The notes under the pieces were generated by a model. The model searched no databases, was not told the DNA's origin, and was given only the letters and a program-made list of their open reading frames with translations. A DNA stretch of 64,000 nucleotides from Vibrio sp. JC009. Its GTDB lineage: Bacteria > Pseudomonadota > Gammaproteobacteria > Enterobacterales > Vibrionaceae. Within the stretch, counting starts at the first letter, position 1; each line of letters opens with the position of its first letter. The stretch spans positions 1,426,001 through 1,490,000 of the forward strand of contig NZ_CP092107.1 in NCBI RefSeq assembly GCF_029016485.1, given 5' to 3'. Of the stretch, positions 52,072 through 59,595 are shown one piece after another. A program made the translations under genes and the position numbers.

Positions 52072-52087
52072 TGGAACGCCAATTGCT
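52072..52087 (+). promoter_or_regulatory. sigma-54 (RpoN) promoter of the ORP-like operon
   Basis: TGGAACGCCAATTGCT matches the -24/-12 consensus TGGCACG-N4-TTGCW at all positions except the fourth (A for C). GG and GC are separated by the required 10 bases. It is 34 bp upstream of the first operon gene. Confidence 0.88.
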
Positions 52088-52120
52088 CTATCTGAATCAT
52101 ATCAGTATGGAGCATTTTGT

Positions 52121-52543
52121 ATGAAAGCAGCATTTACTACCTGGAATGACCGGATATCACCTGTGTTTGATGTCGCAGGACAGGCTCTGCTTGTGGAGTC
52201 CGATCAGAATCAGGTAGTGCGTCAGGAAACTTTTGCCTTACCGGTAGATTCGGTGATGGAAAAGCTGGCCTTTCTTGAAAATCAAAACGTCGATTTGCTG
52301 GTGTGTGGTGCCATTTCCAGATCTTTGCAATGCGCGGTAGAAGCGCAGGGAATCAAGGTTTACCCCTTCTGCTTGGGTGAAATTAATCAACTGGTTAATG
52401 CCTGGATGGGGGAGCGCCTGGATCAGGAAACATTCGCTATGCCGGGTTGCGGCAGAGGGCGAGGCCGGAAAGGCAGAGGAAATGGTTGCAGATGTAGTGA
52501 TTTTCCGCGAGGAAGATTTAATCAGAAAAACAGGAGGCAATGA
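52121..52543 (+). CDS. NifX/NafY-fold protein A with Gly/Arg/Cys-rich tail
   Basis: The 140-residue protein has a dinitrogenase iron-molybdenum cofactor biosynthesis fold (NifX/NafY/ORP type) at about 1-105. It opens KAAFTTWNDRISPVFDVAGQ, with strand VDLLVCGAISRSL. A basic tail of about 30 residues (from GCGRGRGRKGRG) carries Cys, Gly and Arg. ORP itself is a NifX-like protein binding a Mo-Cu sulfide cluster; whether this one binds metal is unproven. It is first gene after the sigma-54 promoter and overlaps the next gene at its stop (ATGA). Confidence 0.82.
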   Translation: MKAAFTTWNDRISPVFDVAGQALLVESDQNQVVRQETFALPVDSVMEKLAFLENQNVDLLVCGAISRSLQCAVEAQGIKVYPFCLGEINQLVNAWMGERLDQETFAMPGCGRGRGRKGRGNGCRCSDFPRGRFNQKNRRQ

Positions 52544-52818
52544 TGCCTGGACGTGACGGAACCGGCCCAATGGGTAACGGACCTAAAACTGGCCGTGGGA
52601 TGAACATGGCTGAAAATCAACAGCAGGATAAGGGTGAATTTCAGGGCATGCGTATAAGGCAGGGCCGTGGAATGGGCAGAAGTATGGCGGCAGACGACAG
52701 CAGAGGCTGTGGCCGGAGACAAGGCGCCGGAAGAGGGCGTGGCTGCGGCAGAAAACACGCCGGTGGCAGAAATCAGGAAAGATGCGGAACGCGTGGCTTT
52801 GGCAGAGGAAGAGCATAA
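52543..52818 (+). CDS. DUF5320-like Gly/Arg-rich small protein
   Basis: The 91-residue basic protein starts PGRDGTGPMGNGPKTGRG, the family-typical DUF5320 opening, and is dominated by Gly-Arg repeats with several cysteines (RGCGRRQGAGRGRGCGRK). I start at the ATG at 52543, five bases after AGGAGG; the ATG at 52540 is too close. DUF5320 proteins occur beside NifX-like and MinD-like genes in anaerobes; their role is unknown. It overlaps the next gene by TAATG. Confidence 0.75.
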   Translation: MPGRDGTGPMGNGPKTGRGMNMAENQQQDKGEFQGMRIRQGRGMGRSMAADDSRGCGRRQGAGRGRGCGRKHAGGRNQERCGTRGFGRGRA

Positions 52819-53180
52819 TGAAAATTGTACTGACAACATCTTCAGAAACACTGGATGGTGAACTGGATAAGCGCTTTGGCCGTGCGCCGGGCTTTCTTAT
52901 CTACGATACAGAGCAGCAAAGCTGTGAGTTTGTTGATAATAACCAGAACCTGAACGCTGCTCAGGGAGCCGGTATTCAGGCTGCTCAGAATATTATTTCC
53001 ACCGGTGCCAAGTGCCTGATCACAGGTAACTGCGGGCCTAAAGCATTTAAAGTGTTGCAGAGCGCGGGTATTAAAATTTTCAGTACTGAAGCTGTCTCTC
53101 TGCAAGAGTGTGTGGAGCAGTTTAACGGTGGTGCTCTGAAAGAAATTAACGGTGCGACTGTCGAATCACACTGGAGCTAA
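52818..53180 (+). CDS. NifX/NafY-fold protein B
   Basis: The 120-residue single-domain protein has the dinitrogenase iron-molybdenum cofactor binding fold. It begins MKIVLTTSSETLDGELDKRF and contains FGRAPGFLIYDTE and ITGNCGPKAFKVLQSAG, the latter being the family's Gly-rich loop with a cysteine. The start overlaps the previous stop (TAATG) and the next gene begins three bases after its stop, so it is fully coupled within the operon. Among the three NifX-like proteins here this is closest to the classic ORP/NifX pattern. Confidence 0.84.
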   Translation: MKIVLTTSSETLDGELDKRFGRAPGFLIYDTEQQSCEFVDNNQNLNAAQGAGIQAAQNIISTGAKCLITGNCGPKAFKVLQSAGIKIFSTEAVSLQECVEQFNGGALKEINGATVESHWS

Positions 53181-53182
53181 GG

Positions 53183-54070
53183 ATGAGAAGTAGTCTCGAT
53201 TGTATCCCGTGCTTTATGCGTCAGGCTCTGGAAGCCGGTCGCCGGATCACGAATGACGAGCAGTTACTTGGAGAGGCGCTGCGCCGTATCTCGCGCAGTG
53301 TGGCCGATTTCGATATGAGCCTTTCCCCGCCGGAAATGGGGCAGAAAATTCACCGTATTCTCCGGGAGGAAGTTGGCTGTGACGATCCTTATCTTCAGAT
53401 AAAGAAAGACTCGAATCAAATGGCGTTATCTCTGGTTCCTCAGGTGAGTAATCTGCTGGAACTGTCAGAGAATCCCTTTGAGCTGGCGCTGCGTTTTGCC
53501 ATTGCCGGGAATATCCTGGATTTTGCACTGCTTTCGGTCTGGGACGATAACCGCATCATAGATTCCTTTGATAAAGCCAGTAAGCACCCGGTTGATACCG
53601 GTATGGTGGAGCAACTGAAGCAGAAACTGGAAAAAGCAGAGAATGTATTGATTCTGGCTGACAACGCCGGTGAGACAGTCTTTGACCGCTTCCTGATAGA
53701 GCAGCTGCCGCCGCATCTGAAGGTAACCTATGCCGTTAAAGGCTCGCCTGTCATCAATGATGCAGTGGCCGCAGATGCCACAGAGGCAGGAATAGACCAG
53801 CTTGCAAGCGTGATTGATAACGGTACGGATGCTCCGGGTACGGTATTAGATCAGTGCTCACCTTCATTCCGGGCGGTTTATGATTCTGCTGATGTTGTTA
53901 TTGCCAAAGGGCAGGCCAACTTTGAAACGCTGAATACGGCTGACCGGGAGATCTTCTTCCTGACTCAGATTAAGTGCGCGGTGATCGCCAGAGCCTACGA
54001 CTACGAGGTCGGAGACTGGATAGTAACCACCACAACGGAGCTGGCAAAGAGTACAGGAGAAAGCGTATGA
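53183..54070 (+). CDS. DUF89-family protein (ARMT1-like)
   Basis: The 295-residue protein has the DUF89 fold, with an N-terminal CxxC (SLDCIPCFMRQAL, C7 and C10), the metal-binding core ILADNAGETVFDRFLIEQL and the later VIAKGQANFETL. DUF89 members include metal-dependent phosphatases acting on sugar phosphates and damaged metabolites. The bacterial CxxC-containing branch, often next to ORP-type clusters, has no firm substrate. The stop overlaps the next start (ATGA). Confidence 0.85.
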   Translation: MRSSLDCIPCFMRQALEAGRRITNDEQLLGEALRRISRSVADFDMSLSPPEMGQKIHRILREEVGCDDPYLQIKKDSNQMALSLVPQVSNLLELSENPFELALRFAIAGNILDFALLSVWDDNRIIDSFDKASKHPVDTGMVEQLKQKLEKAENVLILADNAGETVFDRFLIEQLPPHLKVTYAVKGSPVINDAVAADATEAGIDQLASVIDNGTDAPGTVLDQCSPSFRAVYDSADVVIAKGQANFETLNTADREIFFLTQIKCAVIARAYDYEVGDWIVTTTTELAKSTGESV

Positions 54071-54912
54071 AAATAGCCATTGCTTCCGGTAAGGGAGGAA
54101 CGGGGAAAACCACGCTTTCCGTTGCACTTGCTCTGGCAGCAGATCGTGAAGCCTACTACTTCGACTGTGATGTTGAGGAGCCAAACGGGAAGCTGTTTCT
54201 TCACCCGAAAATTGAGTCGGACGAAACGGTTTCTGTTCAGGTTCCGTCGGTGAATCGCGAGCTGTGCAGTGGTTGCGGCGATTGTTCTGAAATCTGCCAG
54301 TTTAACGCCATTGTCTCTCAGGGCGAGTATGCCATTGTTTTCCCGGAGCTGTGCCATAGCTGCGGCGGCTGTACCAGAGTCTGCCCGGATGATGCGCTGA
54401 CGGAAATTGCGCACCCTGTGGGTACGCTTTCCATGGGAAAAACAGGTTTAGTTCACTTTACGGAAGGCTTGCTGGATGTGGGCATTGCCATGGCCACACC
54501 GGTTATCCGGGCGGTAAAAGAGCAAATTCCGCGGAGCGGTCTTTCCATTATCGACTCGCCACCGGGGACTTCATGCTCAATGGTGGTGACAGTCAGGGAT
54601 GCGGACTTTGTATTACTGGTAACTGAGCCGACACCTTTTGGTTTGCACGATCTGAAAATTGCCGTTGAAACCGTTCGTGAACTGCAAAGGCCATTTGCAG
54701 TGATCATCAACCGTTTTGATGAAGCAGATAACTGCGTGGACGCGTACTGCGCAGAACAAGGCATTGAAGTCATGCTGCGTATTCCTGAAGAGCGCGAGGT
54801 GGCGAAAGCTTACTCCCGTGGTGAAACACTGATCTCAGCACTTCCTGAACTCAAACCTGAGCTCAGACAGATGTTGTCTGCGATTGAGCTAAAAGTGGGG
54901 GAGGCAGAATGA
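54067..54912 (+). CDS. MinD/Mrp-type ATPase with two [4Fe-4S] motifs (first)
   Basis: The 281-residue P-loop ATPase of the MinD/ParA/Mrp class has deviant Walker A SGKGGTGKTT (7-16) and the DCDVEEPN switch segment. Inserted between strands is a bacterial ferredoxin domain with Cys67/70/73/77 and Cys96/99/102/106, each a CxxCxxCxxxC set predicted to hold a [4Fe-4S] cluster. The Walker-type IIDSPPGTSCSM follows. Such ATPases are found in the ORP complex and in metal-cluster assembly; they may couple ATP to cluster transfer. It overlaps the next gene by 4 bp. Confidence 0.9.
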   Translation: MKIAIASGKGGTGKTTLSVALALAADREAYYFDCDVEEPNGKLFLHPKIESDETVSVQVPSVNRELCSGCGDCSEICQFNAIVSQGEYAIVFPELCHSCGGCTRVCPDDALTEIAHPVGTLSMGKTGLVHFTEGLLDVGIAMATPVIRAVKEQIPRSGLSIIDSPPGTSCSMVVTVRDADFVLLVTEPTPFGLHDLKIAVETVRELQRPFAVIINRFDEADNCVDAYCAEQGIEVMLRIPEEREVAKAYSRGETLISALPELKPELRQMLSAIELKVGEAE

Positions 54913-55787
54913 AAGAGATAGTGGTTCTTAGCGGTAAAGGCGGAACAGGAAAAACCAGCCTGACAGCATCCTTTGCGGCACTGGCAGAGCAGGCGGTTCT
55001 GGCTGATTGCGATGTGGATGCGGCAGATCTGCATCTGGTTCTGAATCCTGATGTGAAAAAGAAAAGCATTTTTACCAGCGGTAACGAGGCGTTTATCCGT
55101 CAGGAAGAGTGCTCTTCCTGCAATCTGTGCAAAGAGTATTGCCGGTTTGATGCCGTTATTCACGATGAAGAAAAAGACACCTACAGCATTGATCCGACAG
55201 CCTGTGAAGGTTGCGGCGTTTGTGTCTATTTCTGTCGTGATAACTGCATCGATTTTCCGGAGCGGGAGTGTGGTGAGTGGTATCAGTCCGAGACGCGGTT
55301 TGGACCAATGGTTCACGCTCACTTAGGTATTGCCGCTGAAAATTCAGGAAAGCTTGTCAGCCTGGTCAGAAATGAAGCAAGAAAGGTGGCCACGGAAGCG
55401 GATGCCAAACTGCTTTTGGTGGATGGCCCTCCGGGAATTGGCTGTCCTGTGATTGCTTCCATTACCGGAGCGGATCATCTGGTGCTTGTCACTGAGCCGA
55501 CTCAGTCCGGTAAGCACGATATTGAGCGGGTACTGAAACTGGCAAAACATTTTGGCCTGCCAGCTTCTTTGTGCGTGAACAAGTGGGATATCAACCCTGA
55601 ACTTACTGAGCAGATAGAGGCGCTGGGAGAGAGCTTTGGCGCCTATACGCTTGGCCGGATAGGTTACGACAAGCTGGTCACTCAGGCTCAGGTTGCGGGG
55701 AAAAGCGTAATCGAGATGGGCGATAGCCAGATTGCAGAGCAGATCCGGAATATATGGAAAAAAGTTTTAAAGATAACTTGTGAATAA
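54909..55787 (+). CDS. MinD/Mrp-type ATPase with two [4Fe-4S] motifs (second)
   Basis: The 292-residue protein is paralogous to the preceding one. Walker A is SGKGGTGKTS (8-17), the ferredoxin insert has Cys68/71/74/78 and Cys99/102/105/109, and the switch segment is LLVDGPPGIGCPV. The two ATPases may form a heterodimer, as proposed for the ORP pair in Desulfovibrio; this is inference by analogy. The reading frame starts inside the end of the previous gene. Confidence 0.9.
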   Translation: MKEIVVLSGKGGTGKTSLTASFAALAEQAVLADCDVDAADLHLVLNPDVKKKSIFTSGNEAFIRQEECSSCNLCKEYCRFDAVIHDEEKDTYSIDPTACEGCGVCVYFCRDNCIDFPERECGEWYQSETRFGPMVHAHLGIAAENSGKLVSLVRNEARKVATEADAKLLLVDGPPGIGCPVIASITGADHLVLVTEPTQSGKHDIERVLKLAKHFGLPASLCVNKWDINPELTEQIEALGESFGAYTLGRIGYDKLVTQAQVAGKSVIEMGDSQIAEQIRNIWKKVLKITCE

Positions 55788-55807
55788 TCTGAAAAAGGAT
55801 AAACAGA

Positions 55808-56146
55808 ATGAAAATAGCAATACCAGTTGCGAACGGCTTACTTAATCTTCACTTTGGTCACTGTAAGAGCTTTGCGATTTTAGATGTGGATCAGGAAACA
55901 AAACATATCACTAACAGAAATGATATAGATGCTCCCCCGCATGAGCCGGGCCTACTGCCGCGCTGGCTTGGTGAGAGAGAAGTGGATCTGGTCATTACCG
56001 GTGGTATGGGACAGAAAGCGAAGCAGTTGTTTGATCAGCAATCAATAAAAGTTATTGTTGGCGCACCTGCCGAAACACCGGAAGCTCTGGTGAAAGCCTA
56101 CATGGGCGGAACTCTGGTATCTGGTGCCAATGTGTGTGATCACTAA
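55808..56146 (+). CDS. NifX/NafY-fold protein C
   Basis: The 112-residue single-domain protein has the same fold as A and B. The start is MKIAIPVANGLLNLHFGHCK, including a His-Cys pair, and the loop LVITGGMGQKAKQLFDQQ follows. The FGHC segment and the PPHEPGLLPRWL stretch are common in NifX/NifB-like proteins next to MinD-type ATPases. It follows the second ATPase by 20 bp, with AAGGATAAACAGA before the ATG. Confidence 0.82.
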   Translation: MKIAIPVANGLLNLHFGHCKSFAILDVDQETKHITNRNDIDAPPHEPGLLPRWLGEREVDLVITGGMGQKAKQLFDQQSIKVIVGAPAETPEALVKAYMGGTLVSGANVCDH

Positions 56147-56162
56147 TTAAAAGGAAGCTCCC

Positions 56163-57077
56163 GTGGTAAAGCAACTTACATTTCGAATTCTTGTTGATAA
56201 CACCAGCAAAGAAGGGCTGCCGACCGAGCATGGATTTGCTGTCTGGGTTGAGTGCGATGACAAAATTATCTTATTCGATACCGGGCAGAATACCGAAGGC
56301 AATGGCATCCTGTTTTCGAATGCGCAGGCCATGGGGTGTGACCTGACAAAGGTGGATTATCTGGTGCTCAGTCATGGGCACTATGATCATACGGGGGCAG
56401 TCAGCCAGCTTTTGGAAGTGAATACTAAGTTAAAGGTGATTTGCCACCCGCAGGCGCTGATGCAAAGGCGTTACAGTATTTATCCGGACAAGGCGCCAAG
56501 ACAAATCGCCATGCCGGAAAAACACCGGTTTGCCATTGAAGCTCTTGCGCCGGAAAGAGTCGTGCTCTGGTCTGATGCCTCCGGGATTTTTCCCGGTGTT
56601 GGCTTTTCCGGCTCGATACCAAGAGAGCATCCGCTTGAAGATACCGGCGGGCCGTTTTATCTGGATAAAGATAAGGTGACACCGGATCTTATTGAAGACG
56701 ATATCTCTCTTTGGTTCAGCACTGAAAAGGGCCTGATTATCCTCACTGGCTGCTGTCATTCAGGGCTGATCAATACTGTGCAGCATATCTGTAAAGCTGC
56801 AGGTGAGCCGAAAATTGCAGGCATCATCGGAGGGCTGCATCTAAACAGAGCAAGCGCGCAGCGTCTGGATTCCACAATTTCAGCTTTGGCTGACTGGATG
56901 CCGGAATTTGTGGTTCCCACTCATTGTACGGGCGAAGAGGCGATCATGTCTTTGAAAGATGCGCTTGGAGAAAGGGTTTCTGATGGCGGTAGTGGTCTTG
57001 TTATACCAATACCAGTAATTAGCTGTTCAGTGATTGCGCAGGAAAAATCGCTAAGAGCAAGGCAAAATTTGCAGTAA
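56163..57077 (+). CDS. MBL-fold metallohydrolase in the ORP-like cluster
   Basis: The 304-residue metallo-beta-lactamase-fold protein has a complete metal motif SHGHYDHTGA (H71, H73, D75, H76). Later metal residues are visible in LTGCCHSGLINTVQHI and the closing VPTHCTGE. It resembles the family annotated as 7,8-dihydropterin-6-yl-methyl-4-(beta-D-ribofuranosyl)aminobenzene 5'-phosphate synthase-like, whose bacterial members have no confirmed substrate. Translation starts at GTG 56163 behind AAGGAAG. It follows NifX-like C by 16 bp, so it is in the operon. Confidence 0.84.
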   Translation: MVKQLTFRILVDNTSKEGLPTEHGFAVWVECDDKIILFDTGQNTEGNGILFSNAQAMGCDLTKVDYLVLSHGHYDHTGAVSQLLEVNTKLKVICHPQALMQRRYSIYPDKAPRQIAMPEKHRFAIEALAPERVVLWSDASGIFPGVGFSGSIPREHPLEDTGGPFYLDKDKVTPDLIEDDISLWFSTEKGLIILTGCCHSGLINTVQHICKAAGEPKIAGIIGGLHLNRASAQRLDSTISALADWMPEFVVPTHCTGEEAIMSLKDALGERVSDGGSGLVIPIPVISCSVIAQEKSLRARQNLQ

Positions 57078-57108
57078 CTAGTGGATCTAATTACAAAAAT
57101 TTTAACGC

Positions 57109-57141
57109 AGCTATTAGCGATTTTGACAAGCAAGGATGAAC
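57109..57141 (+). repeat. 33-bp dispersed repeat copy (second)
   Basis: This copy has two mismatches against 16861-16893. It lies in the gap between the MBL and thioesterase genes and shows that this gap was a site of repeat insertion. Confidence 0.7.
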
Positions 57142-57181
57142 AGATAATTGCTGGGATTGGTATTAGGCAGGTAATTTAGAG

Positions 57182-57595
57182 ATGAAGAGATATAAAACAG
57201 CAAAACAAGCGCATGCGCACTGTATGGTTTGCGGAGATGAGGATAATAACCCGGATGCATTGCAACTCTCCTTTGAGAGCGATGGTGAAAAAAGTGTCAG
57301 AGCGCTGTTTGATGTGACGCCCCGGCATCAGGGATACAGTGGTTTACTGCACGGAGGCATGACAAGCACTCTGCTGGATGCCGCCATGACACACTGCCTT
57401 TTTACTCAGGGGGTGAAAGCGCTGACCGCCGAGCTGGTGGTACGTTTTATGGAACCGATTAAAGTGGGTGAGCAGGTTACTGTATCTGCTTCTTTAACCG
57501 GTCAGAGAAGAGGTATCTATCAGCTGGAAGCATTAATCAGCACAGGGCAAAAGGCTCTGGCCCGTGCCAGTGCGAAATTTATAGAGCCTAAATAA
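57182..57595 (+). CDS. PaaI-like hotdog thioesterase
   Basis: The 137-residue hotdog-fold protein matches the PaaI/YbgC-like acyl-CoA thioesterase group, with GYSGLLHGGMTSTLLDAAMTH (the catalytic Asp region) and strand ALTAELVVRFMEP. It may hydrolyse aryl- or acyl-CoA; the substrate is unknown. It is separated from the ORP-like operon by a 104-bp gap holding the dispersed repeat, so cotranscription is uncertain. A 41-bp gap leads to modD. Confidence 0.8.
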   Translation: MKRYKTAKQAHAHCMVCGDEDNNPDALQLSFESDGEKSVRALFDVTPRHQGYSGLLHGGMTSTLLDAAMTHCLFTQGVKALTAELVVRFMEPIKVGEQVTVSASLTGQRRGIYQLEALISTGQKALARASAKFIEPK

Positions 57596-57636
57596 CAAGT
57601 TAAAAAATATTATTATTCAAGCGTGGTTAATTTTTT

Positions 57637-58479
57637 ATGATTTTCTTTTCCGATGCCGAACTGGATGCGTTTCTTCTCGAAGATGTTTATCGTGGTGATT
57701 TGACAACAAGAATGATGGGGATCGGCAATGTACCGGCCAGAATGACCTTTAAGAGAAAAAATGCCGGTCGTGTAGCGGGTGTTGCAGTTGCTGCTCAGGT
57801 TCTGAGAAAGCTTGGACTGGAGCCAGAGGTTCTGGTTGAAGATGGTGTGGACGTTGAAAGCGGAACCTTGCTGATTGAAGTAACAGGGCGAGCTGAGCTC
57901 TTGCACCAGGGCTGGAAAGTGGCTCAGGTGATTATGGAATGGAGCTGTGGTGTGGCTCAGTATATGGCGGATATGGTAAATAACGCAGTAAAGGTTAACC
58001 CGGATGCGGTTGTTGCCTGTACTCGCAAATGTGTACCTGGATCGCGCAAACTGGCGACCGCTGCATTAATTGCGGGGGGAGGGCATATCCACCGTGCCGG
58101 TGCCAGTGAAACTGTGCTGGTATTTGCTAATCATTCCCGTTTGCTGGATGAAGAGCAGGGCTTATCACAGCTGGCATCACTTGGTAAAAAGCTACCGGAA
58201 AACCGGGTAACCATTGAAGCCGATGATCTTGAGCATCTGGCTAAAATTCTGGAAATTGGTCCGGATATTATTCAGCTTGATAAGTTTTCTCTGCAGGATG
58301 TTGAAACCGCGAAGTCTATGCTGGCAGAGTCCGGCAAACCTTTGGTTCTCTCTCTTGCAGGTGGTGTTAACCGGGATAATATTTCCCGGTTTGCAGCAAC
58401 CGGCCTTAATCTGTTTATTACTTCAGCGCCGTACTATGCTGGTCCTGAGGATATTAAGGTGGTCATCAATAAGCTATAG
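57637..58479 (+). CDS. modD: ModD, molybdenum-associated nicotinate-nucleotide pyrophosphorylase-like protein
   Basis: The 280-residue protein has the quinolinate phosphoribosyltransferase (NadC) fold, ModD subfamily. It has the ModD start DAELDAFLLEDVYRGDLTTR, the segment CTRKCVPGSRKLATAALIAGG and the end segment PLVLSLAGGVNRDNI. ModD is encoded near molybdate transport and molybdoenzyme genes and is thought to act in molybdenum metabolism, though its reaction is not settled. The position directly downstream of an ORP-like cluster, which would hold molybdenum, fits. No modABC is in the window. Confidence 0.86.
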   Translation: MIFFSDAELDAFLLEDVYRGDLTTRMMGIGNVPARMTFKRKNAGRVAGVAVAAQVLRKLGLEPEVLVEDGVDVESGTLLIEVTGRAELLHQGWKVAQVIMEWSCGVAQYMADMVNNAVKVNPDAVVACTRKCVPGSRKLATAALIAGGGHIHRAGASETVLVFANHSRLLDEEQGLSQLASLGKKLPENRVTIEADDLEHLAKILEIGPDIIQLDKFSLQDVETAKSMLAESGKPLVLSLAGGVNRDNISRFAATGLNLFITSAPYYAGPEDIKVVINKL

Positions 58480-58594
58480 CGAAGCGGAGATCCAAAGCTA
58501 TACTTATTGTGTCGAAGAGGCGAATGTCAGAGTCTGTTGTAAGTTCAGCAGGCTCTGTTAAGTCTCTGCGCTGATTGAGTATAAGGGAGCCTGA

Positions 58595-59587
58595 ATGCTA
58601 TTTATTCGTCTAGTCCGTACTGTGATTGTATGTTTTGGCCTGACCATGGCTTTGAGCCTGTCAGCGAAAACGATTGTGGCGGTTGATAGCTACAATGCCG
58701 GTTATCCATGGTCAGAAACCAATCGCACGGGTTTTGTGGAAAATATTTCTGACGAGCATGAGGTTACCTTTTATGAGATGGACACCAAGCGTATTTCAAC
58801 GGAATTGTACGCTGAGAAAGCGGACGCTATCTGGAAAGAAATTGTAGCCACCAATCCGGACCTGGTTCTGACTATGGATGATAATGCGCTTAAGTATCTT
58901 GGAGAGCGTATTACTGATGCGGGAATTCCGCTAGTGTTTTTAGGTGTGAACCATGATCCGAGAACCTATTTTAAAGACGGCAAACTGCCTGCAAAAATAA
59001 GCGGCGTAATGGAGCGCCCCTTACTGTTTCAAAATATTGCCTATATCTCTCAGTTATTGCCAATGACGCACCAGCGCATGTTGTTGATGATGGATGGCGG
59101 GGCAACGTCAACCGGATTCTTTGATAAAACTCTGGAAGGGCGTAACAAAGTCGCCTTTAAAGGCATTGATTTGGATGTATTTATCGCAGGCAGCTTTAAT
59201 AGCTGGCAGTCCAAGATCAAATCACTGAGTGCCGATGATTACGATGCGATCCTTGTCGGAAGCTTTTCAACGCTGCAACAAAATGCCGCTCCCAATGTTG
59301 GCGATGGCTATATCCTGCAATGGGCCAGCGAGAACAGCCCCATCCCTCTGTTCACCTTCTGGAGTCACCGGATTGGTCACGGTAAAACCATTGGCGGCCT
59401 GGTGCTTAGCGGTTATGAGCATGGGAAAATCGCCGCCAAAATGGTTAACAGCATTCTGGAAACGGGTAAATATCCTTTGATTGGAATATCAAAGATTGGC
59501 GAGCCTATTTTCAGCGAGAGTCAGTTATCGCGCTGGGGAATTGATCTGCCTGACTACATCAGAAAAAGAAGTCAAATGGTTGATTGA
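58595..59587 (+). CDS. ABC-type substrate-binding protein (PF04392-like), orphan
   Basis: The 330-residue protein has a signal peptide (about 1-24, cleavage near LSLSAKT). The family I place it in is the ABC substrate-binding PF04392 group, with IVAVDSYNAGYPWSETNRTG, DLVLTMDDNALKYL and YEHGKIAAKMVNSIL. Binding proteins of this group are often orphan sensors or tryptophan/tyrosine-type binders. There are no transporter partners. It follows modD by 115 bp, so it may form part of the same unit or not. The ligand is unknown. Confidence 0.76.
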   Translation: MLFIRLVRTVIVCFGLTMALSLSAKTIVAVDSYNAGYPWSETNRTGFVENISDEHEVTFYEMDTKRISTELYAEKADAIWKEIVATNPDLVLTMDDNALKYLGERITDAGIPLVFLGVNHDPRTYFKDGKLPAKISGVMERPLLFQNIAYISQLLPMTHQRMLLMMDGGATSTGFFDKTLEGRNKVAFKGIDLDVFIAGSFNSWQSKIKSLSADDYDAILVGSFSTLQQNAAPNVGDGYILQWASENSPIPLFTFWSHRIGHGKTIGGLVLSGYEHGKIAAKMVNSILETGKYPLIGISKIGEPIFSESQLSRWGIDLPDYIRKRSQMVD

Positions 59588-59595
59588 GCACTCTT

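Noticed and set aside
50555..59587. nif gene cluster
   Set aside because: There are NifX-like proteins but no nifHDK, nifE/N or nifB; the MinD-type ATPases and DUF89 point to an ORP-like cluster.
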